The notes under the pieces are model-generated. The model saw nothing but the letters and a program-made list of their open reading frames with translations, was not told where the DNA came from and ran no database searches. From the NCBI RefSeq assembly GCF_001648555.1, contig NZ_LQXM01000023.1:61001-125000 (forward strand): a DNA stretch of 64,000 bases, in the 5' to 3' direction. How positions within the stretch are numbered: position 1 is the stretch's first letter; each line of letters begins with the position of its first letter. Positions 1-8,764 of the stretch are shown here, piece by piece. Both the position numbers and the translations under genes were made by a program. The DNA comes from Rossellomorea aquimaris TF-12. GTDB taxonomy: Bacteria > Bacillota > Bacilli > Bacillales > Bacillaceae_B.

Positions 1-1094
1 AAGAATAAATAAACCGTATAGATGGAGTATGTCTCTAAAATGAATCCTCCTACGAACGTGCTAAACCAGTTGCCCAGTCCATTTCCAATGGCGGAATACA
101 TTGTAACAGCCGTCGCAGTAATATGAGCAGGTGTAATTTCTCTGATATAACGTAATCCTGCTGGTATAAACAAACCAATGGCTAAACCTTGCATCACAGC
201 AGAAGAGTACACTAACCAAAGGCTCGGTTCGGTAAAATAAAAGAGCCAACGGAGCATAGACGCTACACCTGCTAACGCTGCTACAGATAGCAAACCAAAC
301 TTATCAATCCAAGCTCCTGCAATTCGCATAAATGGAATTTCAGATAAGACAGCAATGAGGAAGGCAAGCCCAATACCTGTGTACGTTCCACCTGAATCCT
401 CTACGAACAAACCAAAATATACGTTATTTGCCAAGTTTGGACCAAACACTAAGAATGTCACAACTAAAAAGATAAGAAACCTCTTCATACCAAACAATTC
501 TTTCATCCCTGCTTTTAGATCAAGCTTAGTTGAAGCTCGCTCTTTCGGAAAACGGAAGGACAGAATGCCCGAGAGTATTAAACAGATAAAGAAGGAATAA
601 AATATGATGGTAGGACCTATAAACCCTTCTGATAATCTTCCCATCAAAAATACGGCTAATCCGAAGCCCAGTGAGCCAAACAATCGTATATTTCCATAGT
701 TATAGCGAACTTTACTCGTATATTTTAAGCTGATACTATCCGATACTGGAATAATCGCGCTTTGAAAAATGGCCACCAATACGGCTGTAATGAGTAGTCC
801 ATAATAAAAATCCATAATCAGATACCCGAGAGCAAATAAACCAGCTATAAATGAAGTGAATCCCAATACTATAGTTGGGCGGTTGGTAGTATCACTGACC
901 ATTCCCCAAATTGGCTGAAAGAAAATCATCATAATCGGTCCTACAGACATAATGGTTCCAATCTGATATCCGTTCAATCCAACACTTTGACTCAAGTAAA
1001 CGCTCAATAGCGGATACAGACTTCCAACACCAAAAAAAGTTAATAAATAAAATCCTTGTAAGGTAAAAATTTGATTACGAATGGTTCGTTCCAC
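1..1094 (-). CDS. MFS transporter (partial, runs off the left edge)
   Basis: This is a major facilitator superfamily permease in the plasma membrane; the substrate is unknown. The reading frame is open from a GTG start at 1094 to base 1, and I checked the frame at three points without finding a frameshift. The start is chosen because GGGGGA lies about 8 nt upstream. The protein begins MERTIRNQIFTLQGFYLLTF and shows alternating hydrophobic helices. Its N-terminal half has a loop reading QPIWGMVSDTTNRP, matching the GxxxD motif between helices 2 and 3. The look is that of the MFS_1-like / 3-phenylpropionate-type group, but this is only a family guess. The C-terminal end lies outside the window. 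Confidence 0.75.
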   Translation of the reverse strand, partial: MERTIRNQIFTLQGFYLLTFFGVGSLYPLLSVYLSQSVGLNGYQIGTIMSVGPIMMIFFQPIWGMVSDTTNRPTIVLGFTSFIAGLFALGYLIMDFYYGLLITAVLVAIFQSAIIPVSDSISLKYTSKVRYNYGNIRLFGSLGFGLAVFLMGRLSEGFIGPTIIFYSFFICLILSGILSFRFPKERASTKLDLKAGMKELFGMKRFLIFLVVTFLVFGPNLANNVYFGLFVEDSGGTYTGIGLAFLIAVLSEIPFMRIAGAWIDKFGLLSVAALAGVASMLRWLFYFTEPSLWLVYSSAVMQGLAIGLFIPAGLRYIREITPAHITATAVTMYSAIGNGLGNWFSTFVGGFILETYSIYTVYLF

Positions 1095-1318
1095 GAGTGT
1101 ATCCCCCAGATGTTTTTGTCTACCTTATAGTAGACCTTGGTAGCTCGATTGTAAATAAATTTGTACCTTTTTTTGGATAAAGTGAATCTTTCTTCAGGGG
1201 AAGGATATTTATCTGATTAGGTCATTAGGCCCTATGAGAATAGGATGCAGCCTCCTTATACAACGATACCCAAAAACATTTAACGAAAGAACAATGCATC
1301 TTAAGAAAACTTTTCCGT

Positions 1319-1347
1319 TTGACTTTTTCCCTTAAACGCATTAAAGT
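1319..1347 (+). promoter_or_regulatory. Vegetative-type promoter of the S-box transcription unit
   Basis: TTGACT (1319-1324), a 17-nt spacer and TAAAGT (1342-1347) fit a sigma-A promoter. It sits about 35 nt before the SAM riboswitch, the right place for a leader start near 1354. Confidence 0.55.
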
Positions 1348-1383
1348 ATGGGAAGTAAATTCAGTTAATCATATAGTAAGTAT

Positions 1384-1492
1384 TCTTCTTATCCAGAGAG
1401 GCGGAGGGACTGGCCCTACGATGCCTCGGCAGCGGACTCATTTTGAGTGCTGTGCCACATCCAGCAAGCGTCATGCTTGGAAGATAAGAAGA
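1384..1492 (+). promoter_or_regulatory. SAM-I (S-box) riboswitch aptamer
   Basis: The segment carries the S-box signature: AGAGAGGCGGAGGGACTGGC, then CGGCAGC, then GTGCCACATCCAGC. It is closed by a P1 helix of CTTCTTATC (1385-1393) with GATAAGAAG (1483-1491). The known class binds S-adenosylmethionine and turns sulfur/methionine genes off when SAM is plentiful. The 3' P1 strand ATAAGAAGAG can instead pair with CTCTTCTTAT inside the following terminator (1512-1521), a complete antiterminator switch. Confidence 0.93.
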
Positions 1493-1508
1493 GTGTTTCA
1501 TATTATTG

Positions 1509-1538
1509 AAACCTCTTCTTATTGGAAGAGGTTTTTTT
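1509..1538 (+). terminator. Riboswitch-controlled intrinsic terminator
   Basis: AACCTCTTC, a short loop and GAAGAGGTT are followed by a run of seven T. The 5' arm overlaps the antiterminator partner of the S-box P1 strand, so terminator and antiterminator are mutually exclusive. Confidence 0.9.
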
Positions 1539-1585
1539 GTTTTCTTCCACCATTTAATTTAAAGCCTTACAAAGGAGTGTTCGTA

Positions 1586-2902
1586 TTGTTTCAAGAAAAA
1601 GGAAGTCTATTGGCGTTATTGCCATTATTCATATTTGTTTCGCTGTTTCTAGGAGCTGGAATTATTTCAGGAGATTTTTATCAGTTTCCTGTTCTAGTTT
1701 CTATTTTAATTGCCTCTGTCGTTGCGTTACTAATGAATCGTAAAGAATCTCTAAACGGGAAAATTGAGCGTTTTGCTAAAGGAGCCGGTCATCCGGATAT
1801 TATGATTATGGTGTTTATCTTCCTTTTAGCAGGGGCTTTTTCTGGAGTAGCTGAAAAAATGGGAGCCGTTGATTCTACTGTTAACCTGGCTCTTTCTGTA
1901 CTACCGGAGAATTTCCTAATTGTTGGCTTATTTTTAATTGGGGCATTTGTTTCTTTATCCATGGGAACCTCAATGGGTACCATTGCAGCACTTGCACCAA
2001 TTGGTGTTGGAATCAGTTCGGGTACGGACATTTCAATGCCTCTAGCGATGGCAACTGTAATTGGTGGAGCAATGTTTGGAGATAATTTATCCTTCATTTC
2101 AGATACAACGATTGCAGCAGTCCGCACACAAAAAACGGAAATGAAAGATAAGTTTAAAGTGAACTTTTTCATCGTTCTTCCTGCGGCGATTATAACAATG
2201 GTTATTCTTTTGTTTATGACATGGGGAAACCAATCTGCAGTCGATGTAAACAGCTTTAATTGGATTAAAATCTTACCTTATCTTGGTGTCATTATTGGGG
2301 CTCTTGCAGGATTAAATGTGTTCGTTGTGCTACTCGGAGGAATTTTATTATCAGGTATTATTGGATTTATGGATGGGAGCTTTACCGCTTCAACCTATTT
2401 CGGCAGCATAACTGATGGAATGATTGGTATGGCTGAAATTGTGATCCTAACGGTTCTGATTGGCGGTGTCGTGGAATTGATTCGTCACAATGGTGGGATT
2501 CAAGCAATTCTTCACCTTGCTACACGAAAGATTCGTTCTCCACGAGGAGCTCAGCTGGCTACTGCAGGATTAGTAAGCTCTACCAACCTGTGTACAGCAA
2601 ACAATACCATTTCGATTATCATTACCGGACCACTGGCGAAATCAATTAGTGAGAAATATGGTGTGGATGCTCGTAAAGCAGCAAGTATTCTAGATATCTT
2701 CTCCTGTTCAATTCAAGGGTTGATTCCATACGGAGCACAGGCATTATTAGTTGCAGAAGTTGCAGGTATATCACCTTTAAGCATTATTCCATATGCGTTT
2801 TACCCACTTCTGATTGCTGTTTGTGGATTGATTGCGATACAATTCGCATTGCCTAAATTCACACGTATCAATTCAACAAAGCCGGATCTTGTGAAATCCT
2901 AA
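1586..2902 (+). CDS. NhaC-family transporter under S-box control, probable methionine transporter (MetT-like)
   Basis: This 438-residue polytopic membrane protein belongs to the NhaC Na+/H+ antiporter superfamily. It has about 10-12 hydrophobic segments, and the signature FGDNLSFISDTTIAAVRTQ is typical of the family. The true start is the TTG at 1586, preceded by AAAGGAG at 8 nt. An upstream frame extension would run back through the riboswitch and terminator and is not coding. NhaC members under S-box control have been proposed as methionine transporters (MetT) from comparative genomics. The SAM riboswitch directly in front supports uptake of methionine or a related sulfur compound rather than a pH role. 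Substrate is inferred, not shown. It is monocistronic, ending at the terminator at 2971. Confidence 0.85.
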   Translation: MFQEKGSLLALLPLFIFVSLFLGAGIISGDFYQFPVLVSILIASVVALLMNRKESLNGKIERFAKGAGHPDIMIMVFIFLLAGAFSGVAEKMGAVDSTVNLALSVLPENFLIVGLFLIGAFVSLSMGTSMGTIAALAPIGVGISSGTDISMPLAMATVIGGAMFGDNLSFISDTTIAAVRTQKTEMKDKFKVNFFIVLPAAIITMVILLFMTWGNQSAVDVNSFNWIKILPYLGVIIGALAGLNVFVVLLGGILLSGIIGFMDGSFTASTYFGSITDGMIGMAEIVILTVLIGGVVELIRHNGGIQAILHLATRKIRSPRGAQLATAGLVSSTNLCTANNTISIIITGPLAKSISEKYGVDARKAASILDIFSCSIQGLIPYGAQALLVAEVAGISPLSIIPYAFYPLLIAVCGLIAIQFALPKFTRINSTKPDLVKS

Positions 2903-2970
2903 GAGATGGATTAGTCTGCAGAAGGCTTTGTTCAAATAGTTTGGTGTTTGAGACAATTACATTAAAAAAG

Positions 2971-3009
2971 AAAGCAGATTCTATATAGAATCTGCTTTCT
3001 TTTGTTTTT
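2971..3009. terminator. Bidirectional intrinsic terminator
   Basis: AAAGCAGATTC/GAATCTGCTTT forms a perfect 11-bp stem with T runs on both sides. It serves the plus-strand transporter and the convergent minus-strand reductase. Confidence 0.85.
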
Positions 3010-3760
3010 ATAATAAATCATTCACATGATAAAGTTTACCACTTTCTATTTCATTCTCTGTCACTAGTTTGAGTAATACATTAGCCACTGTATCAGTGCT
3101 TCTAAGCATTCCTTCCTCCTTATAGCGCTTGAAGGCATCTACATCAGCGAATGATTCCTTTGAAGTTGATCGGATTGTTTCTTGCATATCTGTATCCATT
3201 ACTCCTGGACTAAAGGCGATTGCTTTGTGTCGGCTGTGCTTTTTAGATAACTCCAGGCTTACGGTTTCCGTCAACATATTAACACCAGCTTTAGTAGAAC
3301 AATAGGTACTCCAGCCATAGACAGGACGACTTCCAGCACCTGAACTAACATTCACCATAATGAGCTGGCTATCGTTGTTAGCTAATTTCAGCATGGTGTT
3401 TGTAGCAATCATGGGAGAGAGGAGATTTACGTGTACACTGTTCTCTAAATCCTCCGTACTGAGTTCACCGGAAGGATTAACCGGTGTGACAACACCAGCA
3501 TTTTGAACAAAAAAGACTTTTTCTACATCTGTCTGAAACACCTTCGAGGCTACTACTTGAAAGATCTTTTCTGTTTCTGCTGAATTGGATAAATCACATT
3601 CAAAAAATTCGTATGATACATCATTATCTTCCGCAAGCGTCCTTAATGATGTATTTTCTGAACGGGATACGTTGATGAGTCCAATGCCTTTTTCGATAAA
3701 GAGTTTTGAGATGGATTCACCTAATCCTCTTGTTGCACCAGTGACAATTGCGTAATCCAT
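3008..3760 (-). CDS. Short-chain dehydrogenase/reductase (YueD-type benzil reductase family)
   Basis: This is a 250-residue classical SDR oxidoreductase that should use NADP(H) in the cytosol. The N-terminal nucleotide motif TGATRGLG is at about residues 7-14, NAG follows in the middle, and the catalytic Ser and YxxxK appear as NVSSGAGSRPVYGWSTYCST then K. The overall pattern (YAIVTGATRGLGESI) resembles B. subtilis YueD, the (S)-benzoin-forming benzil reductase, and sepiapterin reductases. The ATG at 3760 is preferred because AAAGGAG lies 9 nt upstream; a start 9 bases earlier would abut the Shine-Dalgarno directly. The physiological substrate is unknown. Confidence 0.85.
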   Translation of the reverse strand: MDYAIVTGATRGLGESISKLFIEKGIGLINVSRSENTSLRTLAEDNDVSYEFFECDLSNSAETEKIFQVVASKVFQTDVEKVFFVQNAGVVTPVNPSGELSTEDLENSVHVNLLSPMIATNTMLKLANNDSQLIMVNVSSGAGSRPVYGWSTYCSTKAGVNMLTETVSLELSKKHSRHKAIAFSPGVMDTDMQETIRSTSKESFADVDAFKRYKEEGMLRSTDTVANVLLKLVTENEIESGKLYHVNDLL

Positions 3761-3837
3761 ATTGAACATCTCCTTTCTTACATTTTTAATTATAAAGCAG
3801 ACTTTCCCTATTACAAAAAAATCCGCCTTCTATTTAC

Positions 3838-4194
3838 TTAACATTTACAAATCATGATTACATTTCCGTCTGGATCCTTCACATTAAAAAATTGATCAAA
3901 TTGAATATCCGATTCGATCGCTATGTTTCGTTCATTGACATATTGATAAGCAGCTTGAGGATCATTCGTATTAAAATGAAAAAGTGGAGCGTTACTCACG
4001 ACATGCTGAGAAAAAATTTTGCTATCCAGCACAATGCTCACTTCATTTTGTAGTGGAATGACATAAAGATGACCACTAATTATTTCACCGTCAGCAGGTA
4101 CTCCCAATAGTTCACAATACCAATCACGAGAATGTTCCAGATTACTTACAGGTACAAATATGGCTCCGATTGCTTGGTTAATGGGATTATTCAC
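3838..4194 (-). CDS. VOC-fold (glyoxalase/bleomycin-resistance family) protein
   Basis: A 118-residue single-domain protein with the vicinal-oxygen-chelate fold: an N-terminal beta strand IGAIFVPVSNLEHSRDWYCELLG and a C-terminal FNVKDPDGNVIMICKC are both hallmarks. Such proteins are metal-dependent lyases, dioxygenases or drug-binding proteins; nothing here fixes the reaction. The start is GTG at 4194 behind AAAGGATG. An ATG pair closer to the ribosome binding site is out of frame. It lies 77 nt upstream of the SDR gene on the same strand and may be co-transcribed with it. Confidence 0.8.
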   Translation of the reverse strand: MNNPINQAIGAIFVPVSNLEHSRDWYCELLGVPADGEIISGHLYVIPLQNEVSIVLDSKIFSQHVVSNAPLFHFNTNDPQAAYQYVNERNIAIESDIQFDQFFNVKDPDGNVIMICKC

Positions 4195-4308
4195 AATTCA
4201 TCATCCTTTCTTCTTTTAACGATTCAAGAAAAGAGGGTGAAATCCTTTAATGAATATTTTTTATCCATGAGTTTTGCAATTGGATCTTTCAAATAGGATT
4301 CGCTTTCC

Positions 4309-4392
4309 ACGGACATTCGGCCGAGCCTCCTCAGCTCCACTTCCGGGGTCTCGCCACGTCCGTATTTCCGCAGGAGTCTACGCATATCCCCT
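4309..4392. repeat. GC-rich Bacillaceae interspersed repeat
   Basis: Within the gene-free stretch 4195-4567, the segment beginning TTCGCTTTCCACGGAC and ending GCAGGAGTCTACGCA is much richer in GC than its surroundings. It has the look of a non-coding repeat I recognise from intergenic regions of many Bacillaceae genomes (TTCGCTTTCCGCGG...CGCAGGAGTCTACGC). Its function is unknown to me. The rest of the stretch is AT-rich with no credible ORF. Confidence 0.6.
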
Positions 4393-4567
4393 CACCATCT
4401 AAAAGGTAATTTCGTTACAGAGCTTGATAGAGAAAATTATCTAATGGAAATTAACATTTGTGGTCCACGACAGAGAACCATCAGGGCTCTCTTTAACGAA
4501 GTTGTTATTATTTCTATAAAAAAATCATGCTAAGTTGCTCTACTCACCTCTTCAAAAAAGCACACCC

Positions 4568-5353
4568 TCAAGGCATGCTTTCATCAATAAAGTGATATTC
4601 AGGGATTAAGTCCGATAGTGGGACAATGGCCGCTTTTTGTTGATAGAGTGGAATGAATTCCTTTAACATGGTCGCCATTTTCAAACCAGTGACTCCTACA
4701 TGTCCGATGGCGATAGTACTGTTGTCATGATCAAGTTCTTTAGAGAGCCGTTTGGCTTGCTTGCCAATGTGTTGAAGGGTATACACATCGTCAAAGAACA
4801 TTTCATTCTCAAGATAAGGAACATTTTCCTCTTTTGCAATTTTTGGTATAACACTTTTTCCAGTTGTTTTACTATCTAAATAAAACAACCCTCGCTCCTT
4901 ACATACTAGTAATACTATTTTCATCACTCGTTCATCCGCTGTCGCCTTTGATCCCATATGATGATTGACTCCAACGGCATGAGGTACATCTTCAATTGCT
5001 GCTTCCACTCGGTTGCGAATTTCTGCATTTGATAATGAAGTGGTGATGGCCCCTGGTCCTAGCCAACTTGCCTTGCCTTTCATTGGCTCCATAGGAAGAT
5101 GAACAATCACTTCATGTCCCAGCCTATGTGCTTTTTCTGCATCTACTTTTGTAGTGGGTAGGAACGGCATGATCGCTAAAGTTAGAATGACGGGCAATTG
5201 TAGAATCTCTTCCGTTCCTTTCATATCGTTACCTAAGTCGTCAATGACGATAGCAAGCTCATTGTGATGAGCCGAAAGAGGCAAAATATTTCTCCCTGAT
5301 ACTTGTGCATGGAATGCTAACGTTAGTAATAAACAGATAAGTAAGGTTCTCAC
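4568..5353 (-). CDS. Divergent polysaccharide deacetylase family protein, secreted
   Basis: A 261-residue protein of the divergent polysaccharide deacetylase (YibQ/DUF610) group. After a signal peptide (RTLLICLLLTLAFHAQVSG) it shows the hallmark AIVIDDLGND, then VHLPMEP and NHHMGSK. These match the Asp/His positions of NodB-type deacetylases, although the substrate of this subgroup is not established. The start is taken as GTG at 5353 because AAAAGGAG sits 9 nt upstream. An ATG 27 nt earlier lacks a ribosome binding site. Location is expected outside the membrane, possibly acting on cell-wall glycans. It lies 49 nt after the HhH/Cdd1 gene on the same strand. Confidence 0.8.
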   Translation of the reverse strand: MRTLLICLLLTLAFHAQVSGRNILPLSAHHNELAIVIDDLGNDMKGTEEILQLPVILTLAIMPFLPTTKVDAEKAHRLGHEVIVHLPMEPMKGKASWLGPGAITTSLSNAEIRNRVEAAIEDVPHAVGVNHHMGSKATADERVMKIVLLVCKERGLFYLDSKTTGKSVIPKIAKEENVPYLENEMFFDDVYTLQHIGKQAKRLSKELDHDNSTIAIGHVGVTGLKMATMLKEFIPLYQQKAAIVPLSDLIPEYHFIDESMP

Positions 5354-5402
5354 AGGTGAACACTCCTTTTCGTTTATCATGTCCAGAAGGAGAAATAATT
5401 AC

Positions 5403-5882
5403 CTAAGAGGTCCGTCCCTCATGCCAGCTTTTTGTTGGTCGGTCTTGTGGGTAGCCATGTGTTTCTCGGAATGTTTTTCTTTGTGCGGTGAAATCCCACC
5501 AATTCTTTTGGCTATTTGGGTGATTGGCGTGATGGACCACACATCTCAAAGAGTCTTCTACACAAGGGTCCATCCATACGCCATATTTCTTTTCGAGTTC
5601 GATGATAAGGTCTTCTCCTTTAGCATTCTTGATTTCTTCGAAGGTGTAGAATGAAAGGTCATTTACTACGTTATGAGCAAGATTTGGTCCAATAGAAGGA
5701 ATTCGTTGAAAAACGCATAATGCCACTAATGTTCTAGCTCTTTCTACTGATATGTTTATTCTTTCACTTAATGTCTCAGGTGATAAGCTATGAAGATCTG
5801 AAAGTTTTATTTTTTCTTTACGCAGTTTTTTTCTTTCTTCTTCCTTTAAGGGAAGCTTTGGGCTATTTGTAGCCAATCTCAT
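5403..5882 (-). CDS. Helix-hairpin-helix (Cdd1/'pathogenicity locus') domain protein
   Basis: A 159-residue cytosolic protein. The centre has FQRIPSIGPNLAHNVVNDLSF, a helix-hairpin-helix DNA-binding element, followed by the Cdd1-type stretch KYGVWMDPCVEDSLRCVVHHA and a Trp-rich tail (KNWWDF). This family is small and its biochemical role is undefined; non-specific DNA binding is a reasonable inference. The gene starts 8 nt after the ABC permease stop, with AAAGGAGG just upstream, so the two are translated from one message. A TTG two codons in would have better Shine-Dalgarno spacing, so the first residues are uncertain. Confidence 0.75.
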   Translation of the reverse strand: MRLATNSPKLPLKEEERKKLRKEKIKLSDLHSLSPETLSERINISVERARTLVALCVFQRIPSIGPNLAHNVVNDLSFYTFEEIKNAKGEDLIIELEKKYGVWMDPCVEDSLRCVVHHANHPNSQKNWWDFTAQRKTFRETHGYPQDRPTKSWHEGRTS

Positions 5883-5890
5883 TTCCTCCT

Positions 5891-7870
5891 TTATCCTTTA
5901 AAGGTTTGCTGTCTCGTGAGCTGGAAATCCTCCATAACGGGCTTATAAGCTTTCTTTTTGTCCACCTTATATTTGCTCTTGATTGGAGTATTTTTAACTA
6001 GGACACCCACTTTGGTTTGTTGAATTTCCTTCACACCTTGTACTATTAACTGCATGGCAATGATGGCAATAATAAAAGCAACCAACGGTGCAATGACTAC
6101 CCAATACTTACCGGTCATTAATGAATTCTTGGTTGAGCTAATAAGTCCTGACCATTCAAAGGTTCCGGATTTCGGAGGATCTGGGACGAGCCCTCCCTTG
6201 ATAATGGTCCCTCCCAAGAACAAGTGAAACAGTCCTAAATGGACAAGAATCAGAAGGGTTTGTATGTATTGTTGACCAAAAATAATAAATAACCGAGGTG
6301 CTAAATGAGGAAATAAGTGTTTCCAAAGTAAATGTTTATTGCTTCCTCCTAATAGCTTCGCAGACAACACAAAATCTTGTCTCCCTAATATCTTTAATTC
6401 ATTACCAATTAATACAGTTGTTAATGGTAAGACGAGAATGGTGAGTACCACTGCTTCAAACACAAGCCTTTCAAACATGGAATGATCCCAACCCAGAACT
6501 GGAAATCCCCATAAAACAGGCCTTAATAAGAGATAGGCAATGAGGCTTAGTGGGAGAAAATGAATCGAATCGACCATTCGATCGAGCCAATTTTTCCGGT
6601 GCTCCTTTAAATGAAAATGATAAAAGACACCTAGATAAAAGCCCCCTATTACACGGAGTGACGCAACCACTAACGCAAATACCAACGTATATTTCGCCCC
6701 AACAATCAGCTGATCCAATATGCTGTATCCAAAGAAATCAGAGCCTAGTAGCATTTCACCAAACGGTTTATGAGGCGGAGCACTGATAATCCGCCCCTCC
6801 TCATTTTTCATAAAGTTAATTTGCTTAATAGGCGTTTCTTTAAACAAAGGATAGAGGAAGCTAGATACAATCATAAGGAACAGTACACTAAACCCAACGG
6901 CAAATTTGGGATTATGTAAATGCTGCCACAGTACTTTTCTTATAATGGACAGCCATCCCCAAATCTTCCATTCACTCCATTTCACTTTATCCCTTTTGTA
7001 TTTAGTGAAGTCTTCGTTCGTCCCTTTATGAAGCCACAAATAAACTCCTTGATACAATAGAAAAAATGGTGTGTAGATCATAATTAATGAAATCGCAATG
7101 ACCATCGGCCTAAAATCTTCTACTATATAATATGTAATACCTTTCATATTGAAGATGGTTTCAATAATGAACAAACTTGAAAGCATTCCCCAAATAATTA
7201 ATTTGGCATGATAAAAAAAGCTCGGTGAAATATTTCTAAGGACATGCGAAAAGAGAATTCTCCCTTTTGACATTCCTTTACTTTGAGCAAATTCTATATG
7301 TGGCTTGATTAATTCCTCTTCTGTAATAAAAAGAAGAATTCGAAAGAAAGAAATCATCGGAATAATAGATAGTGTAATAACCGGTGCTAGAAATACCCTT
7401 TCTTCACCAAACTCAGTGAAATTCATGATTTCCAAACCGAAATGTTTAAAAATAAACACAATCGATAGCTGAAGCATAAAGGCAACCATCAAATCAGGTA
7501 CTGTTTCTAATAGGTTAACGATTTTCTTTAGAAAGGATGTTAACCAACGAGGTAAGAAAACAGTAATGACTGTCAATAAGAAAGCAGATAGCACTCCTAG
7601 GGCTAATGCTCCGCCAATTATTTGAAGAGAATAAAGGTAAGGATCCCAAAGCATATCTAGAAATTCTACAGTAACTCCTTTATACGAATAGCTCCAATTT
7701 TCACTATGTAAAAAGACAAAGATAAATTTTATAAACTCTTCAAAAAAACCTACAAAGTTATACAAACCCCTTTCTTTAAATACCTGAGGAGCGATACTTA
7801 CAGCCAGAATACCAATTAGACCAAGAATATAATAGAACATTAATTTAAGCGGGAAGGTTACAATCCTCAT
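5891..7870 (-). CDS. Fused two-domain peptide-type ABC transporter permease
   Basis: A 659-residue integral membrane protein that looks like OppB/DppB and OppC/DppC permeases joined in one chain. The N-terminal half has an EAA-type loop (EFAQSKGMSKGRILFSHVLRN). A linker (about residues 285-305, charged) follows, then a second half with its own EAA-like loop (VLSAKLLGGSNKHLLWKHLFP) at about 495-515. Opp/Dpp permeases are normally two separate genes of about 300 residues each. No ATPase or solute-binding protein gene is nearby, so partners must be elsewhere. Substrate is unknown; oligopeptides or nickel are family possibilities. Co-transcribed with the downstream Cdd1 gene. Confidence 0.8.
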   Translation of the reverse strand: MRIVTFPLKLMFYYILGLIGILAVSIAPQVFKERGLYNFVGFFEEFIKFIFVFLHSENWSYSYKGVTVEFLDMLWDPYLYSLQIIGGALALGVLSAFLLTVITVFLPRWLTSFLKKIVNLLETVPDLMVAFMLQLSIVFIFKHFGLEIMNFTEFGEERVFLAPVITLSIIPMISFFRILLFITEEELIKPHIEFAQSKGMSKGRILFSHVLRNISPSFFYHAKLIIWGMLSSLFIIETIFNMKGITYYIVEDFRPMVIAISLIMIYTPFFLLYQGVYLWLHKGTNEDFTKYKRDKVKWSEWKIWGWLSIIRKVLWQHLHNPKFAVGFSVLFLMIVSSFLYPLFKETPIKQINFMKNEEGRIISAPPHKPFGEMLLGSDFFGYSILDQLIVGAKYTLVFALVVASLRVIGGFYLGVFYHFHLKEHRKNWLDRMVDSIHFLPLSLIAYLLLRPVLWGFPVLGWDHSMFERLVFEAVVLTILVLPLTTVLIGNELKILGRQDFVLSAKLLGGSNKHLLWKHLFPHLAPRLFIIFGQQYIQTLLILVHLGLFHLFLGGTIIKGGLVPDPPKSGTFEWSGLISSTKNSLMTGKYWVVIAPLVAFIIAIIAMQLIVQGVKEIQQTKVGVLVKNTPIKSKYKVDKKKAYKPVMEDFQLTRQQTFKG

Positions 7871-7976
7871 CTCTAATTTACCCCTTTTTCTTTTCCCTCA
7901 GTTTACTTTAATTGTTAAATTTTTTCAATTTTATCTCAAATCTGTCAATACTATTACATGTTAAGGACCTTCACCT

Positions 7977-8015
7977 AAAAAAGAGACGCACGATTTCGTG
8001 CGTCTCTCTTTTTTT
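7977..8015. terminator. Bidirectional intrinsic terminator
   Basis: AGAGACGCACGA/TCGTGCGTCTCT forms a 12-bp stem (7982-8007) with T runs on both strands. It ends the EAL-protein transcript. Confidence 0.85.
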
Positions 8016-8022
8016 CGATTAT

Positions 8023-8733
8023 TTATGCTAGTAACCGACTTGGTTTACCAAGATAAAAGCCTTGGCCAATCGTAATTCCAATCTCTTTCGCTACCTGCAT
8101 ATCTTCTTTTGTTTCGATACCCTCTAATACAATCAGAGTGTCGTTTCCATAAAAACGACTAAAAAAGGTTAAAAAGCGCTGTTTCTTTTCATCTTGTGCT
8201 AAATCAATGGCAAAATAGCGATCGAGCTTAATCACTTCCGGTTCAAATTCAATGGACTTTTTAATAGAAGAGGTTCCTTGACCAAAGTCATCGATGGCAT
8301 ACCAAACCCCATACTGTTTGAGTTCTTTAAGGGACTGCTTTAACAAAGGGTTCTGCCAAAGCTCTTCTGCACTTGACTCATTAATCTCTAATACAAGACG
8401 TCCCTTTATTTCTGGATATTTCGTCATAAGTTGATAAAAAAACGAATGAAAACTAGGATGTAGAATGGTTGTAATATAAATATTAAGAAATATTTTACTG
8501 TCTTTAATATCATATTGAGCGAAACTTTCAAGAGCTTTAGAAATTGATAACGTATCTAACTTATACAAAATATTTGCCTTTATGGCAGATTGAAATACAC
8601 TTTCTGCATTCTCATTTTGTGTGTTTCGCAAAAGCCCTTCGTAAGCATAAAGAGATTCCTGTTCACCTAAAAAATATAAAGGCTGAAAATCATGATAGAT
8701 AAAGTCGTTTTGAAAAATACTAAAAATATTCAT
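8023..8733 (-). CDS. EAL-domain cyclic-di-GMP phosphodiesterase
   Basis: A 236-residue stand-alone EAL domain, expected to hydrolyse c-di-GMP to pGpG. The catalytic residues are present: E in YEGLLR (the signature reads EGL rather than EAL), N in FLNIY, E in LEINES, DD in AIDDFGQGTSS, K in VIKLDRY, E in LEGIET and Q in IGQGFYLGKP. The Ala to Gly change does not touch a metal ligand, so activity is plausible. No GGDEF, PAS or membrane segment is fused. The gene stands alone, with a leader that may be structured (8815-8900). Confidence 0.88.
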   Translation of the reverse strand: MNIFSIFQNDFIYHDFQPLYFLGEQESLYAYEGLLRNTQNENAESVFQSAIKANILYKLDTLSISKALESFAQYDIKDSKIFLNIYITTILHPSFHSFFYQLMTKYPEIKGRLVLEINESSAEELWQNPLLKQSLKELKQYGVWYAIDDFGQGTSSIKKSIEFEPEVIKLDRYFAIDLAQDEKKQRFLTFFSRFYGNDTLIVLEGIETKEDMQVAKEIGITIGQGFYLGKPSRLLA

Positions 8734-8764
8734 AAGACTCCTATACTCTTTTTTTTATTTTTTG

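Noticed and set aside
1..1094. Pseudogene, because only short frames appear at the left edge
   Set aside because: One frame is open from the GTG at 1094 to base 1; it is simply cut by the window.
1319..1585. In-frame extension of the NhaC-family gene by 89 codons
   Set aside because: It covers the S-box aptamer and its terminator, and a TTG with AAAGGAG at 1586 fits the family start.
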